This document shows positions 32,001 to 40,000 of a DNA stretch of 41,109 nt, in pieces. How positions within the stretch are numbered: the first letter of the stretch is position 1; every line of letters begins with the position of its first letter. Position numbers and translations under genes: made by a program. The stretch comes from Lentisphaeria bacterium. GTDB lineage: Bacteria; Verrucomicrobiota; Lentisphaeria; Victivallales; Victivallaceae. The stretch is from positions 1 through 41,109 of the forward strand of contig JAFVZG010000056.1 in NCBI GenBank assembly GCA_017508285.1. Direction: 5' to 3'. The notes beneath the pieces are model-generated. The model was not told the DNA's origin. It worked only from the letters and a program-made list of their open reading frames with translations, and did no database searches.

Positions 32001-32896
32001 GTTTATTGACGATAGTGATCCCTTGTTACAATGAAGAGGAGAATATACCGGTATTTTTTCCGGAATTATTGAAGTTTGCCAAAGAACACGACTTCAAGGT
32101 GATCGCAGTAAATGACGGTTCCAAAGATGCTACTGCGCAGGAGTTGGAGAAATTCAGCGGTGAAGAGTGTTTGCAGGTGTTGACGCATAAATGCAACCGT
32201 GGTTACGGTGGAGCGATCAAAAGCGGATTGCATGCGGTAAAAACGGAGTATGCCATAACGATAGATTCCGATGGTCAGCACCGTTTGGTGGATGTGCTGG
32301 CATGCCTTGAGAAGATACAAAAGAGCAATGCGGATATGGTCGTGGGTTCCCGTTTGAATAATGAATCAGGCGGTTACCGTACGCTGGGCAAGTGGTTGAT
32401 AAGAAGTTTTGCTTCATCGCTTTTGAAGTTGCCGGTGAAGGACTTGAATTCCGGCATGAAGTGTTACCGGATGAGAGAGACGGTGGATTATATAGATCTT
32501 TGTCCGGATACGATGGCGTACAGTGATTGTATTTTGCTGTTGCTGGTCAACGATCACAAACTGGTGGCGGAAGTGCCGATCGAAATAGCACCGAGGAAAG
32601 CCGGAAAAAGCACGATAGGAACTAAAACGGCGATCATTACGCTGGCGGAGATATTGAATTTGGCAGTGCTGCTGCGACCTTTGACAACATTCTGCCGTTT
32701 GGCAGCACTGTTTTTTGTGCTTGGTTTGGGGTGGGGTATTTTTATATATATCCGGGCGAGGGTGGTGACATCTCTGACCGTGATGCTGATAATGCTTGGA
32801 GTTTTGAGTGTAATGCTGGGCTTGCTCTGTGAACAACTTTCCCAGATACGGCTTGCTAATGCCCGGCAAAACCGTTTTTCAGATAATGGGAAGTAA
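31997..32896 (+). CDS. GT2 polyprenyl-phosphate sugar synthase-like (DPM1 type)
   Basis: 299 residues from ATG 31997, which overlaps the previous stop (ATGA) behind GGGGAGAGAAAAG. The GT-A domain has TIVIPCYNEEENIPVFFPEL, VIAVNDGSKDAT, CNRGYGGAIKSGLHAVKTEY, the DxD motif ITIDSDGQH, MVVGSRLN and the KDLNSGMKCYR segment. Two transmembrane helices follow (about 225-275). Relatives transfer a sugar from a nucleotide donor to a polyprenyl phosphate at the inner membrane. Pairing with a GT-C enzyme is typical of donor and user. Confidence 0.88.
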   Translation: MSLLTIVIPCYNEEENIPVFFPELLKFAKEHDFKVIAVNDGSKDATAQELEKFSGEECLQVLTHKCNRGYGGAIKSGLHAVKTEYAITIDSDGQHRLVDVLACLEKIQKSNADMVVGSRLNNESGGYRTLGKWLIRSFASSLLKLPVKDLNSGMKCYRMRETVDYIDLCPDTMAYSDCILLLLVNDHKLVAEVPIEIAPRKAGKSTIGTKTAIITLAEILNLAVLLRPLTTFCRLAALFFVLGLGWGIFIYIRARVVTSLTVMLIMLGVLSVMLGLLCEQLSQIRLANARQNRFSDNGK

Positions 32897-32922
32897 GAGT
32901 AAACATGGCTGAGGGTGATCCA

Positions 32923-33738
32923 ATGACTGTTGAAAAAAGCAAACTGGCGGTTATCATGCCGGTATATAATGCGGAGAAATTTCTTCAGCAGTCAATTGAT
33001 TCCATATTGCAGCAGAGTTTTGCGGACTTTGAATTTTTGATTTGTGATGATTGTTCCGTTGATGATTCTGCGGAAATATTGCGGCGGGCGGCATTGACTG
33101 ATAAACGGGTGAAACTTTTCCGGAATGAAAAAAATTCCGGGGTGACATATTCTTTGAACCGGTTGCTGCAGGAGGTGTCATCTCCTTTCATTGTCAGGAT
33201 GGATGCTGATGACATTGCCTTGCCTGACCGGTTGAAAAAGCAGTATGAATTTATGCAAAATCATCCGGAAGTGGCAGTCGCCGGAGGTGATTTGGAAATA
33301 ATTGATGAAAACAACAATACTCTTGGCATGCGTTATTATCTGCGGAGTTGGCAAGAGATAAAAAAGCAGATGATGTGCCGCAGTCCGTTGGCTCATCCGG
33401 CGGTGATAATGCGTAAAAGTGTGATAGACCGGCTTGGCGGTTATCTTGAGCAGCCGGGATGCGAAGACTATTACTTGTGGTTGAGAATAGTCGAAAACGG
33501 TTATGAATTGGCTAACCTGCCGGAAACGCTTTTGCGGTACCGCTTAAGCGCACATCAGATAAAACAGCGGGATATGAAAAAGAGTTTGCTTTCGACCATA
33601 AGATTGCAAAAAAAATACATTTTCAAGCGGGGATTTTTCTCCATAAAAGCTTTCTGCGTAATGATAGCGGAATACGGGCTGCTGCTGCTGCCCGATAAAT
33701 TGATATTAAAACTTTTCAGTCGGGTGACTTACAAATGA
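32923..33738 (+). CDS. GT2 family glycosyltransferase
   Basis: 271 residues from ATG 32923, chosen because GGGTGATCC just upstream closely fits the end of 16S rRNA; an in-frame ATG at 32905 has a weaker site. The GT-A core shows LAVIMPVYNAEKFLQQSIDS, FLICDDCSVDDSAEIL, NSGVTYSLNRLL, DxD motif VRMDADDIALPDRL and the later CEDYYLWLRIVENGYELANL with the catalytic Asp region ED. It transfers a sugar from a nucleotide donor in the cytoplasm onto a lipid-linked glycan. It overlaps the next gene as ATGA. Confidence 0.9.
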   Translation: MTVEKSKLAVIMPVYNAEKFLQQSIDSILQQSFADFEFLICDDCSVDDSAEILRRAALTDKRVKLFRNEKNSGVTYSLNRLLQEVSSPFIVRMDADDIALPDRLKKQYEFMQNHPEVAVAGGDLEIIDENNNTLGMRYYLRSWQEIKKQMMCRSPLAHPAVIMRKSVIDRLGGYLEQPGCEDYYLWLRIVENGYELANLPETLLRYRLSAHQIKQRDMKKSLLSTIRLQKKYIFKRGFFSIKAFCVMIAEYGLLLLPDKLILKLFSRVTYK

Positions 33739-34709
33739 AAGTATCAGTATGTATCCCCGTTTACGGTGTGGAAAAATATATTGAGCGCTGCGCCAGAAGT
33801 CTGTTTGAGCAGACCATGAAAGATGATATAGAATTCATCTTTGTCGATGACTGCACCCCGGATAAAAGCATAGAGATTTTGCAAAAGGTTCTTGAAGAGT
33901 ATCCGGAGCGCAAAAATCAAGTGAAAATCATCCGCCACGAAACCAATAAGGGGTTGACCGGGGCAAGGAATACCGCATTGAAGCATGTTTCCGGCGATTA
34001 TGTGATCCACTGTGATTCAGATGACTGGGTGGATGAAAACCTTTATGAAGTCATGTATAACAAAGCAATTACAGAACATGCAGACATTGTTTGCTGCTCA
34101 ATTGCTTTGGAATTTTCTCAACACAAAACAGTTATATTAAAGCCTAAGTATAATTCTATTGAAGATTTATTTAAAAGAGAATTTAATGCTGCTCATTTTG
34201 CCAGTGTTATTAATAAAATGGTTATCAGAAAAATTGCATGTGCGCCAGACATTATTACCCCTGATTATATAACGATGGCAGAAGATTTGCTGCGTTCAAC
34301 ACAAATGATTATAAAATGTGAACGCCTCGCAATTTGTCCTGAAGTTCATTACAGATATTTCTTCAGTAATCCAAAATCTGTTACCTTGAACTTGTCATTG
34401 AAAACATTCTATTCAGAGCATGAGGTAAGTGATATACTGCTAAATATTTTACCTGCCAAATATCAATCTTACGGTGCAATTTTAAAGGCGAAGACATTGC
34501 TTTCAGCTCTTCAGACTAAAGAGATAACCGCTAAACAGTATTATTCGTTCTACGGAAGATTATTCACTCTACAAGTAAGTTTTTCGCCAAATACTTTGGG
34601 TTTCGATAAGCGTGTGTTGTTGGGTGTTTCGTTTATCTCTTATATTTTAGCACGTTTTTTGAGCAAAGTTCGAGTAAAACTTGTGCATAAGCTTAGAGCA
34701 GGCAAGTAA
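33735..34709 (+). CDS. GT2 family glycosyltransferase, mosaic composition
   Basis: 324 residues. The N-terminal third (KVSVCIPVYGVEKYIERCAR, FIFVDDCTPDKSIEIL, GLTGARNTALKHVSGDYVIH, DSDDWVDENLY) is a classic GT-A GT2 core and is nearly the same as that of the gene at 38968. From about 34070 on, the DNA becomes clearly AT-rich and the protein no longer resembles that paralogue (TVILKPKYNSIEDLFKREFN and onward). The gene therefore looks like a chimera of a local GT2 head and a foreign acceptor-side tail. It overlaps the upstream gene by 4 bp. A 172-bp gap with a promoter follows. Confidence 0.88.
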   Translation: MKVSVCIPVYGVEKYIERCARSLFEQTMKDDIEFIFVDDCTPDKSIEILQKVLEEYPERKNQVKIIRHETNKGLTGARNTALKHVSGDYVIHCDSDDWVDENLYEVMYNKAITEHADIVCCSIALEFSQHKTVILKPKYNSIEDLFKREFNAAHFASVINKMVIRKIACAPDIITPDYITMAEDLLRSTQMIIKCERLAICPEVHYRYFFSNPKSVTLNLSLKTFYSEHEVSDILLNILPAKYQSYGAILKAKTLLSALQTKEITAKQYYSFYGRLFTLQVSFSPNTLGFDKRVLLGVSFISYILARFLSKVRVKLVHKLRAGK

Positions 34710-34799
34710 TGGTAACTATTTCAAAAAAATCGTGGTTTGAATATAGATCCATCCTCCATAACTCTTTTTTTTGAGTGTGGTTGATGGTGTCAAACTGCT

Positions 34800-34827
34800 T
34801 TGGCTGATTATTGGGATGATATATATT
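34800..34827 (+). promoter_or_regulatory. Possible promoter before the four-helix-bundle gene
   Basis: TTGGCT (34800-34805), 16-bp spacer and TATATT (34822-34827), 55 bp before the start codon. The -10 lies in an alternating AT stretch, so other registers are possible. Confidence 0.45.
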
Positions 34828-34834
34828 ATATAGT

Positions 34835-34861
34835 GTCCATTAAGTCCATTTAGTCCATAAA
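34835..34861 (+). repeat. Three GTCCAT repeats at 9-bp period
   Basis: GTCCAT starts at 34835, 34844 and 34853, each followed by three A/T bases. It lies in the leader of the four-helix-bundle gene, directly after the TATATT box. A similar GTCC triplet with the same period is at 2720-2741. Confidence 0.7.
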
Positions 34862-34881
34862 ACAAACGGAGTTTTTGTTTG

Positions 34882-35343
34882 ATGTCTGAGTTGATTGCGC
34901 CTCACTGCGGCTATAAAAATTTGAAGTGCTTTCAGATCGCCCGGTCGGTTTACGACCTGACCGTGCGTTTTGTGGAACTTTATGTAGACAGAAAAAGCCG
35001 TACTTGTGATCAGATGGTTCAAGCAGCAAGATCGGGAGTGCAGAATATTGCCGAGGGGAGTTTGGCTTCCGGAACCAGTAAAAAAACTGAGTTGAAATTG
35101 ACCAATGTCGCCCGGGCATCTCTGGAAGAGTTGAAATTGGATTACATTACTGCCAATGCCGGTTTGATATTGATCGAGGTCAGCAGCACTTTGCTGGATA
35201 AATTGATTTTGAAAATGGCTCAGGATTTCACTGACAAGGGGGGCTTTACCGAGAAGCTTTACCGGGTGCGTTCACAAAAGAGAGCGGAAAATTCCCGCAG
35301 ATCACCCGCTGACCCTGAAAAAGAGGGGGGAAGTTTTGAATGA
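34882..35343 (+). CDS. Four-helix-bundle protein (23S rRNA intervening-sequence protein family)
   Basis: 153 residues from ATG 34882 with GGAG about 11 nt upstream. The pattern (YKNLKCFQIARSVYDLTVRF, DQMVQAARSGVQNIAEGSLA, SKKTELKLTNVARASLEELK, LDYITANAGL) matches the S23/four-helix-bundle family first found in intervening sequences of 23S rRNA genes, including the conserved R-x-x-x-x-N-I-x-E-G motif. Its biochemical role is unknown; members form pentamers and often sit as stand-alone genes in surface polysaccharide loci, as here. It overlaps the flippase gene as ATGA. The basic last ~25 residues (RSQKRAENSRRSPADPEKEG) are an extension beyond the bundle. Confidence 0.85.
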   Translation: MSELIAPHCGYKNLKCFQIARSVYDLTVRFVELYVDRKSRTCDQMVQAARSGVQNIAEGSLASGTSKKTELKLTNVARASLEELKLDYITANAGLILIEVSSTLLDKLILKMAQDFTDKGGFTEKLYRVRSQKRAENSRRSPADPEKEGGSFE

Positions 35344-36593
35344 TCGCCCTGCTTAAAAATATTTTTGCCCAATACCGCACTATTTTGAAAAACTCCTTTT
35401 TTCTCACTGTTGTACACGGAGTAAAGTTGCTTTTGCCGTTTGTTGCCATGCCTTATATTATCCGGGTTTGCGGGGTGGAAAATTATGGAAAGATAATTTT
35501 GGCACAGACAGTAATTATTTACTTTGTCGCGTTTGTTAATTTGGGGGTGACAATTGTGGCTCCTAAAGAAGTTGCCAATAATTTACATTCTTTGCAAAAA
35601 ATATCAAAAATTACGAGCGCACTTATGATGATCCGGCTTGCTTTCGCATTTATCGGTATTGCTTTTTTGTTTTTGATAGTGTGCTTTGTTCCCCAATTAC
35701 AAAGTATTGCGATGTTGCTTGTTTTTGCTTATGTAACTGTTTTTGCCGAGGCGTTATCGCCTCATGTTATATTTCAGGGGATTGAGAAAATGCAAAATAT
35801 CACGCTTATAAACATTTGTGCAGTTGCGTTTTATATTTTTCCCTTGTTTTTGTTTGTAAAAGATGCCTCAGACTATGTGTGGGTTCCGCTTTTTCAGTCA
35901 TTGGCAACTCTTATATCTGTTTTGGTCGGAATCATCTTTTTACAGATAAAATACCATATAAGCATGTTTATGTTTTCATTAAATTCTACCGTTGATATGA
36001 TAAAAAAAAGTTCTGTATTTATGGTTTCGTGGATAGCTGCTAATCTGAATACGAATATATTCCGCCTTTTGGCAGGATTGGCATTGGGAGTCCAAGAACT
36101 GGCGGTGTTAGATATTGCACAAAAAATAACAGAAACGGCATCTATTCCAGCAAATATTGTTGAGCAGGCAATATTTCCTTTCAACGCAAGAAAGAAGGAT
36201 AAGTTGATTGCACGGCAGATGTTTTGGATAATGTTGATTTTCTCCTGTGCATGCGCAGGAGTTGTGATGCTTGGCACTCCTTTTGCAGTCAGATTCCTGG
36301 GGGCAGGAGAGCTTAATGCGGCAATTCCGATAACTTGTTATTTGAGTATAAAAGTCGTGTTGGCAGGATTAAACAGCTATCTGGGGATTCCGTTACTGGT
36401 GGCTTTCGGTTATCCGGAGCCGTACAATAGATCAATAATACTTTCTTCCGCATTGATGTTGCTTGTTTGTATTATGTTATTGTTTTTTAACATTTTATCA
36501 TTATCAATGCTGGTAGTTTTGATAATTGTGTGCGAGATCGTTATATTCGTTGCAAGGCTGTATTATTGCAGAAAGTTTATAAATGTCCCGTGA
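35340..36593 (+). CDS. Wzx-type polysaccharide flippase
   Basis: 417 residues with about 12 predicted transmembrane helices. FLTVVHGVKLLLPFVAMPYI, then VCGVENYGKIILAQTVIIYF, is the N-terminal pattern of O-antigen flippases (polysaccharide biosynthesis protein/MATE-like fold). The family moves undecaprenyl-linked glycan units across the inner membrane. The DNA from about 35500 on is AT-rich compared with the upstream housekeeping genes, a common sign of exchange in such loci. It is translationally coupled to the four-helix-bundle gene. No polymerase (Wzy) is recognised in the window. Confidence 0.9.
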   Translation: MIALLKNIFAQYRTILKNSFFLTVVHGVKLLLPFVAMPYIIRVCGVENYGKIILAQTVIIYFVAFVNLGVTIVAPKEVANNLHSLQKISKITSALMMIRLAFAFIGIAFLFLIVCFVPQLQSIAMLLVFAYVTVFAEALSPHVIFQGIEKMQNITLINICAVAFYIFPLFLFVKDASDYVWVPLFQSLATLISVLVGIIFLQIKYHISMFMFSLNSTVDMIKKSSVFMVSWIAANLNTNIFRLLAGLALGVQELAVLDIAQKITETASIPANIVEQAIFPFNARKKDKLIARQMFWIMLIFSCACAGVVMLGTPFAVRFLGAGELNAAIPITCYLSIKVVLAGLNSYLGIPLLVAFGYPEPYNRSIILSSALMLLVCIMLLFFNILSLSMLVVLIIVCEIVIFVARLYYCRKFINVP

Positions 36594-36662
36594 GAATTAT
36601 GAAAAACACAAGTAAATAGCTGGAAGTGTCGAAAATACTATAACAAAATCAGGGGTCAGACA

Positions 36663-37406
36663 ATGATACCAAAAAAGATACACTATTGTTGGTTCGGTGG
36701 AAATCCTCTTCCTCCATTGGCGGAAAAATGTCTTGCCTCATGGGAAAAGTACTGCCCGGATTATGAAATCATCCGCTGGGATGAGAGTAATTATGATTGT
36801 AAGAAGCATCCTTATATGTATGAAGCTTATAAGCAGAAAAAATTTGCTTTTGTTGCAGATTATGCAAGGATGGATATTATCTGCAAGCATGGCGGTATTT
36901 ATTTGGATACGGATGTCGAATTGCTTAAAAGTTTGGATGAGCTTTTGGATAATGATTTTTATATCGGGTTTGAAAGCAGAAAGCATGTTGCATCCGGACT
37001 GGGTTTCGGCGCAGTAAAGAACCATATTATCCCTGAGACCATTTTGAATAATTATGATGCGATCAGTAAAGTTAAAGATTTTTCGTTTACGCCTTGTCCA
37101 AGAATTGAAACTGCATGCCTGAAAAAATTGGGTCTTGTCGAGGATATCGGGGAAATACAATCTCTCGGCGTTGGCATTTCGATATATCCCGTGCGGTATT
37201 TTTGTCCGGTAAACATGGATAAAGAGGGGCAAGTCGAGAAAGATTCGTATTCAATACATCATTATTCTTCCACATGGGTTCCGGTTCATTGGAAAATTAT
37301 CCATTTTGTGGAAAAGTATTCTAAAAAGTTTTTCGGGACAAGATTTACCGAAGTTTTGCGCAAGATAAAAAGATTTTTCCTGCCTCCTCCCGGAGAAGGT
37401 GCGTGA
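36663..37406 (+). CDS. GT32-like glycosyltransferase (capsular sugar type)
   Basis: 247 residues; CAGGGG lies 7 nt before the ATG. The start MIPKKIHYCWFGGNPLPPLA, then KFAFVADYARMDIICKHGGI and YLDTDVELLKSLDEL, carries the DxD sugar-binding motif of the OCH1/GT32 family. PRIETACLKKLGL and the later SIHHYSSTW, containing the terminal His of the active site, complete the family's layout. It would add a hexose from a nucleotide sugar to the growing glycan in the cytoplasm. It is the last gene before the 605-bp gap. It ends with a basic tail (RKIKRFFLPPPGEGA). Confidence 0.9.
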   Translation: MIPKKIHYCWFGGNPLPPLAEKCLASWEKYCPDYEIIRWDESNYDCKKHPYMYEAYKQKKFAFVADYARMDIICKHGGIYLDTDVELLKSLDELLDNDFYIGFESRKHVASGLGFGAVKNHIIPETILNNYDAISKVKDFSFTPCPRIETACLKKLGLVEDIGEIQSLGVGISIYPVRYFCPVNMDKEGQVEKDSYSIHHYSSTWVPVHWKIIHFVEKYSKKFFGTRFTEVLRKIKRFFLPPPGEGA

Positions 37407-37613
37407 TTTTTTTGCGCCGTTACAGATAAGAGGTTGAATCCTGTTGCCCGGTTAAAGTTTGGGGCGATGAATTTTTTTTTGAAGGCTATTGTGGAATACT
37501 TTATCTTTTATTATTGTCCCATTTGTTGTGATAAAATCTAACCGTCCGTCTTCGTTGCACTACGCCGTGACAAGTCGGTGGCGCATCGCGGGCACTTTCG
37601 CGCCTTGCTTCTG

Positions 37614-37660
37614 TGCCGGTACGGTCGAGTACGGTAGTACACTCCCGCACCGTACCCGGC
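37614..37660. repeat. Imperfect inverted repeat in the GC-rich block
   Basis: GCCGGTACGGT pairs with ACCGTACCCGGC with a single bulge, and the loop contains a smaller GAGTAC...GTAC-ACTC dyad. Such nested hairpins are usual in REP-like or MITE-like elements, but I cannot count copies elsewhere in the genome. Confidence 0.6.
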
Positions 37661-37720
37661 GCAAAACACGACATTGCCGCCCGCTGCATCCACCGGGTGC
37701 AATCAAATCGTTTTATGTTC

Positions 37721-37749
37721 TTGACAAATCATAATGTAAGTGATATATT
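37721..37749 (+). promoter_or_regulatory. Consensus promoter in the gene-free stretch
   Basis: Perfect TTGACA (37721-37726), 17-bp spacer and TATATT (37744-37749). It has no obvious gene right behind it; the next gene starts 263 bp downstream, after a second promoter. It could drive a small RNA, a small peptide or a long leader. Confidence 0.75.
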
Positions 37750-37950
37750 CTATGTGTCACCATAAAATGTGTTCATTCGGTCTTGTATGTATGTTCCACA
37801 AAATTTGGGACATTACCTATCTTTTCTGTGTTTCAGGCACATCCACGCCGAGATAAAGAATAATTTGAAAATAAAAGCAAATTGATCACAGTTTTGTTCA
37901 ACAGATTATGTAAAAGTGTTGAATTTTTTACAAAAAATACTAAAAAGTAC

Positions 37951-37979
37951 TTGACTTTATTAAAAAATCGGTGTATATT
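37951..37979 (+). promoter_or_regulatory. Promoter of the helix-turn-helix gene
   Basis: TTGACT (37951-37956), 17-bp spacer ending in GGTG, and TATATT (37974-37979), 33 bp before the start codon. Confidence 0.75.
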
Positions 37980-38011
37980 TGTGATAGTGTGTACTCAAAG
38001 AGAGGTGAATA

Positions 38012-38434
38012 ATGAATAACTGCGATGATAATCAGATTGAAAAAATAAGTCCTCAAAACAAACAATTTTTGGTAACAGTTTTTCAAAGTTTGTTGAATTC
38101 GGTCGATAAGGATGAGATCAGAGACTTTCAAGTTTCAACGGACAAAAATAAAACCCAGATCATTATTGATGACTCTGATGGAAAAAGAACTGTTCTGCAA
38201 CAGATGAATTTTCCGGGATTGTCGCAACACACAATGATTGAATCCAAAAAAATGCCGCGAGAACAGAGGATTGAGACTGTCTGGCAGTTAAAGGAGCAGC
38301 ATAAAACTCAACAGGAAATCGCTATTTTACTGAATATCAGTCAGAAAACCGTTTCCAATGATTTGAAAAGAAAATCTGCTTCAGGAAAGACAATTTCATC
38401 TCTCAAAAACAGAAAGGAGGAGAATCACAAATAA
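38012..38434 (+). CDS. Helix-turn-helix protein of unknown family
   Basis: 140 residues; GAGAGG lies about 6 nt before the ATG. The N-terminal ~75 residues are acidic and likely alpha/beta (DEIRDFQVSTDKNKTQIIID). The C-terminal part, REQRIETVWQLKEQHKTQQE then IAILLNISQKTVSNDLKRK (about 88-126), is a clear helix-turn-helix like that of sigma region 4 or IS630-type DNA-binding domains. A basic tail follows. No transposase catalytic domain is attached and the gene has its own promoter, so a small regulator is more likely than a transposase fragment. It is followed 82 bp later by an orphan gene on the same strand, which may be its partner. Confidence 0.75.
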   Translation: MNNCDDNQIEKISPQNKQFLVTVFQSLLNSVDKDEIRDFQVSTDKNKTQIIIDDSDGKRTVLQQMNFPGLSQHTMIESKKMPREQRIETVWQLKEQHKTQQEIAILLNISQKTVSNDLKRKSASGKTISSLKNRKEENHK

Positions 38435-38516
38435 GTTATAATACTGTTTTTGGCAAAACTGTTTTAGGTGAAATTAATTGATAAATCATATAAATAATTA
38501 AACAAAGAGCTACAAT

Positions 38517-38900
38517 ATGACACTTGATGATGTACATAATATTATTTCTCAGGGATCTGCCCAAGATTGGATCATTGATGAACAGACTGGGGCATTCACT
38601 TATAAAAATGATCTTTTGCTCAGAATTGAAAGAGAAAAAAATGAAACCCTTTTTCAGGAACCATGGACTGATCGGCATCCTAATGCCAAAGCTTACAGAG
38701 TAGACTTTACGGTGTATTACGGGAACTCTTTTGTTTGCCGCAAAACACTTGTTCAAGTTGACGGCGGGCGTGGAATGGTGCCGATACCGGATCAACAGAC
38801 ATACTCTACTGTTGAAAAAGAAGATTACGATTTTGCCAGGATTGTTGCCTATGATTCGATTGATGAATATATGAAACGTTCACGATTCTCTGCTAAATAA
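38517..38900 (+). CDS. Uncharacterised 127-residue protein paired with the HTH gene
   Basis: 127 residues, acidic, soluble, with no signal peptide or membrane segment. Features are DWIIDEQTGAFTYKNDLLLR, EPWTDRHPNAKAYRVDFTVY, YGNSFVCRKTLVQVDGGRG and a Tyr/Asp-rich end (EKEDYDFARIVAYDSIDEYM). The pattern of short strands with an E-P-W motif suggests a small beta-rich domain. I do not recognise the family. The ribosome site is weak (AAAGAG about 8-10 nt before the ATG). It is followed by a strong terminator, so the HTH gene and this one form a two-gene cassette inserted in the polysaccharide locus. Confidence 0.7.
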   Translation: MTLDDVHNIISQGSAQDWIIDEQTGAFTYKNDLLLRIEREKNETLFQEPWTDRHPNAKAYRVDFTVYYGNSFVCRKTLVQVDGGRGMVPIPDQQTYSTVEKEDYDFARIVAYDSIDEYMKRSRFSAK

Positions 38901-38919
38901 CCTTTTCGATAATCATTAT

Positions 38920-38963
38920 CCTGCCGGAAACTTATAAAACAGTGCCGGCAGGGATTTATTTTT
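38920..38963 (+). terminator. Terminator of the HTH/orphan cassette
   Basis: Stem CCTGCCGG (38920-38927) with CCGGCAGG (38945-38952), 17-nt loop and a T-rich tail. It lies 20 bp past the orphan gene and directly before the next gene, whose ribosome site it overlaps. Confidence 0.8.
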
Positions 38964-38967
38964 ACTT

Positions 38968-39978
38968 ATGACAAAAGTTTCGGTTTGCATTCCTGTTTAT
39001 GGCGTGGAAAAATATATTGAACGCTGTGCAAGAAGTCTTTTTGAGCAGACTGTGCCGGAGTTGGAGTTCGTTTTTGTTAACGACTGCACCCCTGATAAAA
39101 GCATTGAGGTACTCCGGCAAACTCTTGAAGATTATCCACACCGCAAATCGCAGGTGACCATTATTGACTTGCCGGAAAATCGCGGTTTGGTCAATGCCCG
39201 GAATGTTGCTCTTGAATATCTTGCCGCTCATGGCAGCGGTGAATACATAATCCACTGTGATTCCGATGATTACGTCGAACCGGATATGTATGAGCGCATG
39301 TATGAGTGTGCCGCTGCCCATGATGCCGATATGGTTTACTGCGATTATCTTGCAGAATTTCAGAACTCCGGGAAAGTATTGCCCCTATCAGGCGGTACCG
39401 CCGAAACAGTGGATGAGATGATCAAAGAATTATTTTCCCGTTTTGCTCCGATGTTTTTGTGGAACAAAATGTTCCGGCGCAATATCGCTCTGAAAGATTA
39501 TTCACAATTCTGTCCGGTAGATGTCTGTTATCTGGAGGATGGCTGCCGGGTTTTCCCAATGTTGTGTAACTGCGGCAGCGCAGTTCATTGTCACGGTTAC
39601 TTTTACCATTACCGGCTCCGCCGTGGTTCTATGTCGGACAAATTGCCGGAGAGTGTCGTTTATCAGCAAAATATTGTCGATGCGATCGCCATTTGGGATG
39701 CCCGCTTTACTGAGGAAAAATACCGGCTTGCTCTTGATTATCGCCGCAGACAGGCTTTGTATATGGCGATGTCCATTCCCGGTTTTTCCGCAAAAAAGTG
39801 GCGCTCCCTTTACAACAGTGCCAAAAAAGGGATTTGGCATGACTGCTGGTTCCCATTACCGCTTAAATTGGTTTTCGCTTTGACAACGGTTAATTTCACA
39901 TGCGGAGTACTGGTCTACCGGATTTTACGATTTATTTACCGTAAATGCCGCCTTTTGACCGGAAAATCTCTGAAATGA
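38968..39978 (+). CDS. GT2 family glycosyltransferase
   Basis: 336 residues. The GT-A core reads KVSVCIPVYGVEKYIERCAR, FVFVNDCTPDKSIEVL, NRGLVNARNVALEYL, then the DxD motif IIHCDSDDYVEPDMY. Further on are MFLWNKMFRRNI, VDVCYLEDGCRVFPMLC and YHYRLRRGSMSDKL, usual for GT2 enzymes of surface glycan loci. The first ~45 residues nearly match the gene at 33735. No clear promoter lies upstream: a terminator ends 4 bp before the ATG and the nearest AGGG is 14 nt away, so expression may depend on read-through. Base composition is like the upstream genes rather than the AT-rich ones. Confidence 0.9.
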   Translation: MTKVSVCIPVYGVEKYIERCARSLFEQTVPELEFVFVNDCTPDKSIEVLRQTLEDYPHRKSQVTIIDLPENRGLVNARNVALEYLAAHGSGEYIIHCDSDDYVEPDMYERMYECAAAHDADMVYCDYLAEFQNSGKVLPLSGGTAETVDEMIKELFSRFAPMFLWNKMFRRNIALKDYSQFCPVDVCYLEDGCRVFPMLCNCGSAVHCHGYFYHYRLRRGSMSDKLPESVVYQQNIVDAIAIWDARFTEEKYRLALDYRRRQALYMAMSIPGFSAKKWRSLYNSAKKGIWHDCWFPLPLKLVFALTTVNFTCGVLVYRILRFIYRKCRLLTGKSLK

Positions 39979-40000
39979 TCCCCTGATTCTTTAAAAGCCG

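Larger units (their letters stand above)
37407..38011. other. Gene-free stretch with a GC-rich structured block and two promoters
   Basis: 605 bp without a convincing gene. About 37540-37705 is GC-rich and strongly structured, in sharp contrast to AT-rich flanks. It includes GGCGC/GCGCC (37580-37604) and GCCGGTACGGT paired with ACCGTACCCGGC around a nested hairpin (37615-37660). It reads like a dispersed non-coding repeat rather than a gene. Next is a consensus promoter (37721-37749), a ~200-nt AT-rich leader with a partial dyad TGTTCC...GGGACA near 37795, and a second promoter (37951-37979). Confidence 0.6.

Noticed and set aside
37501-37734. Short frames on both strands in the GC-rich block
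   Set aside because: They have no ribosome sites, no recognisable domain and cover hairpins; the block looks non-coding.
38012-38434. The HTH protein as the remains of an IS transposase
   Set aside because: It has its own promoter and ribosome site, an intact frame and a downstream partner, and no catalytic domain or terminal inverted repeats are visible. The possibility is not fully excluded.
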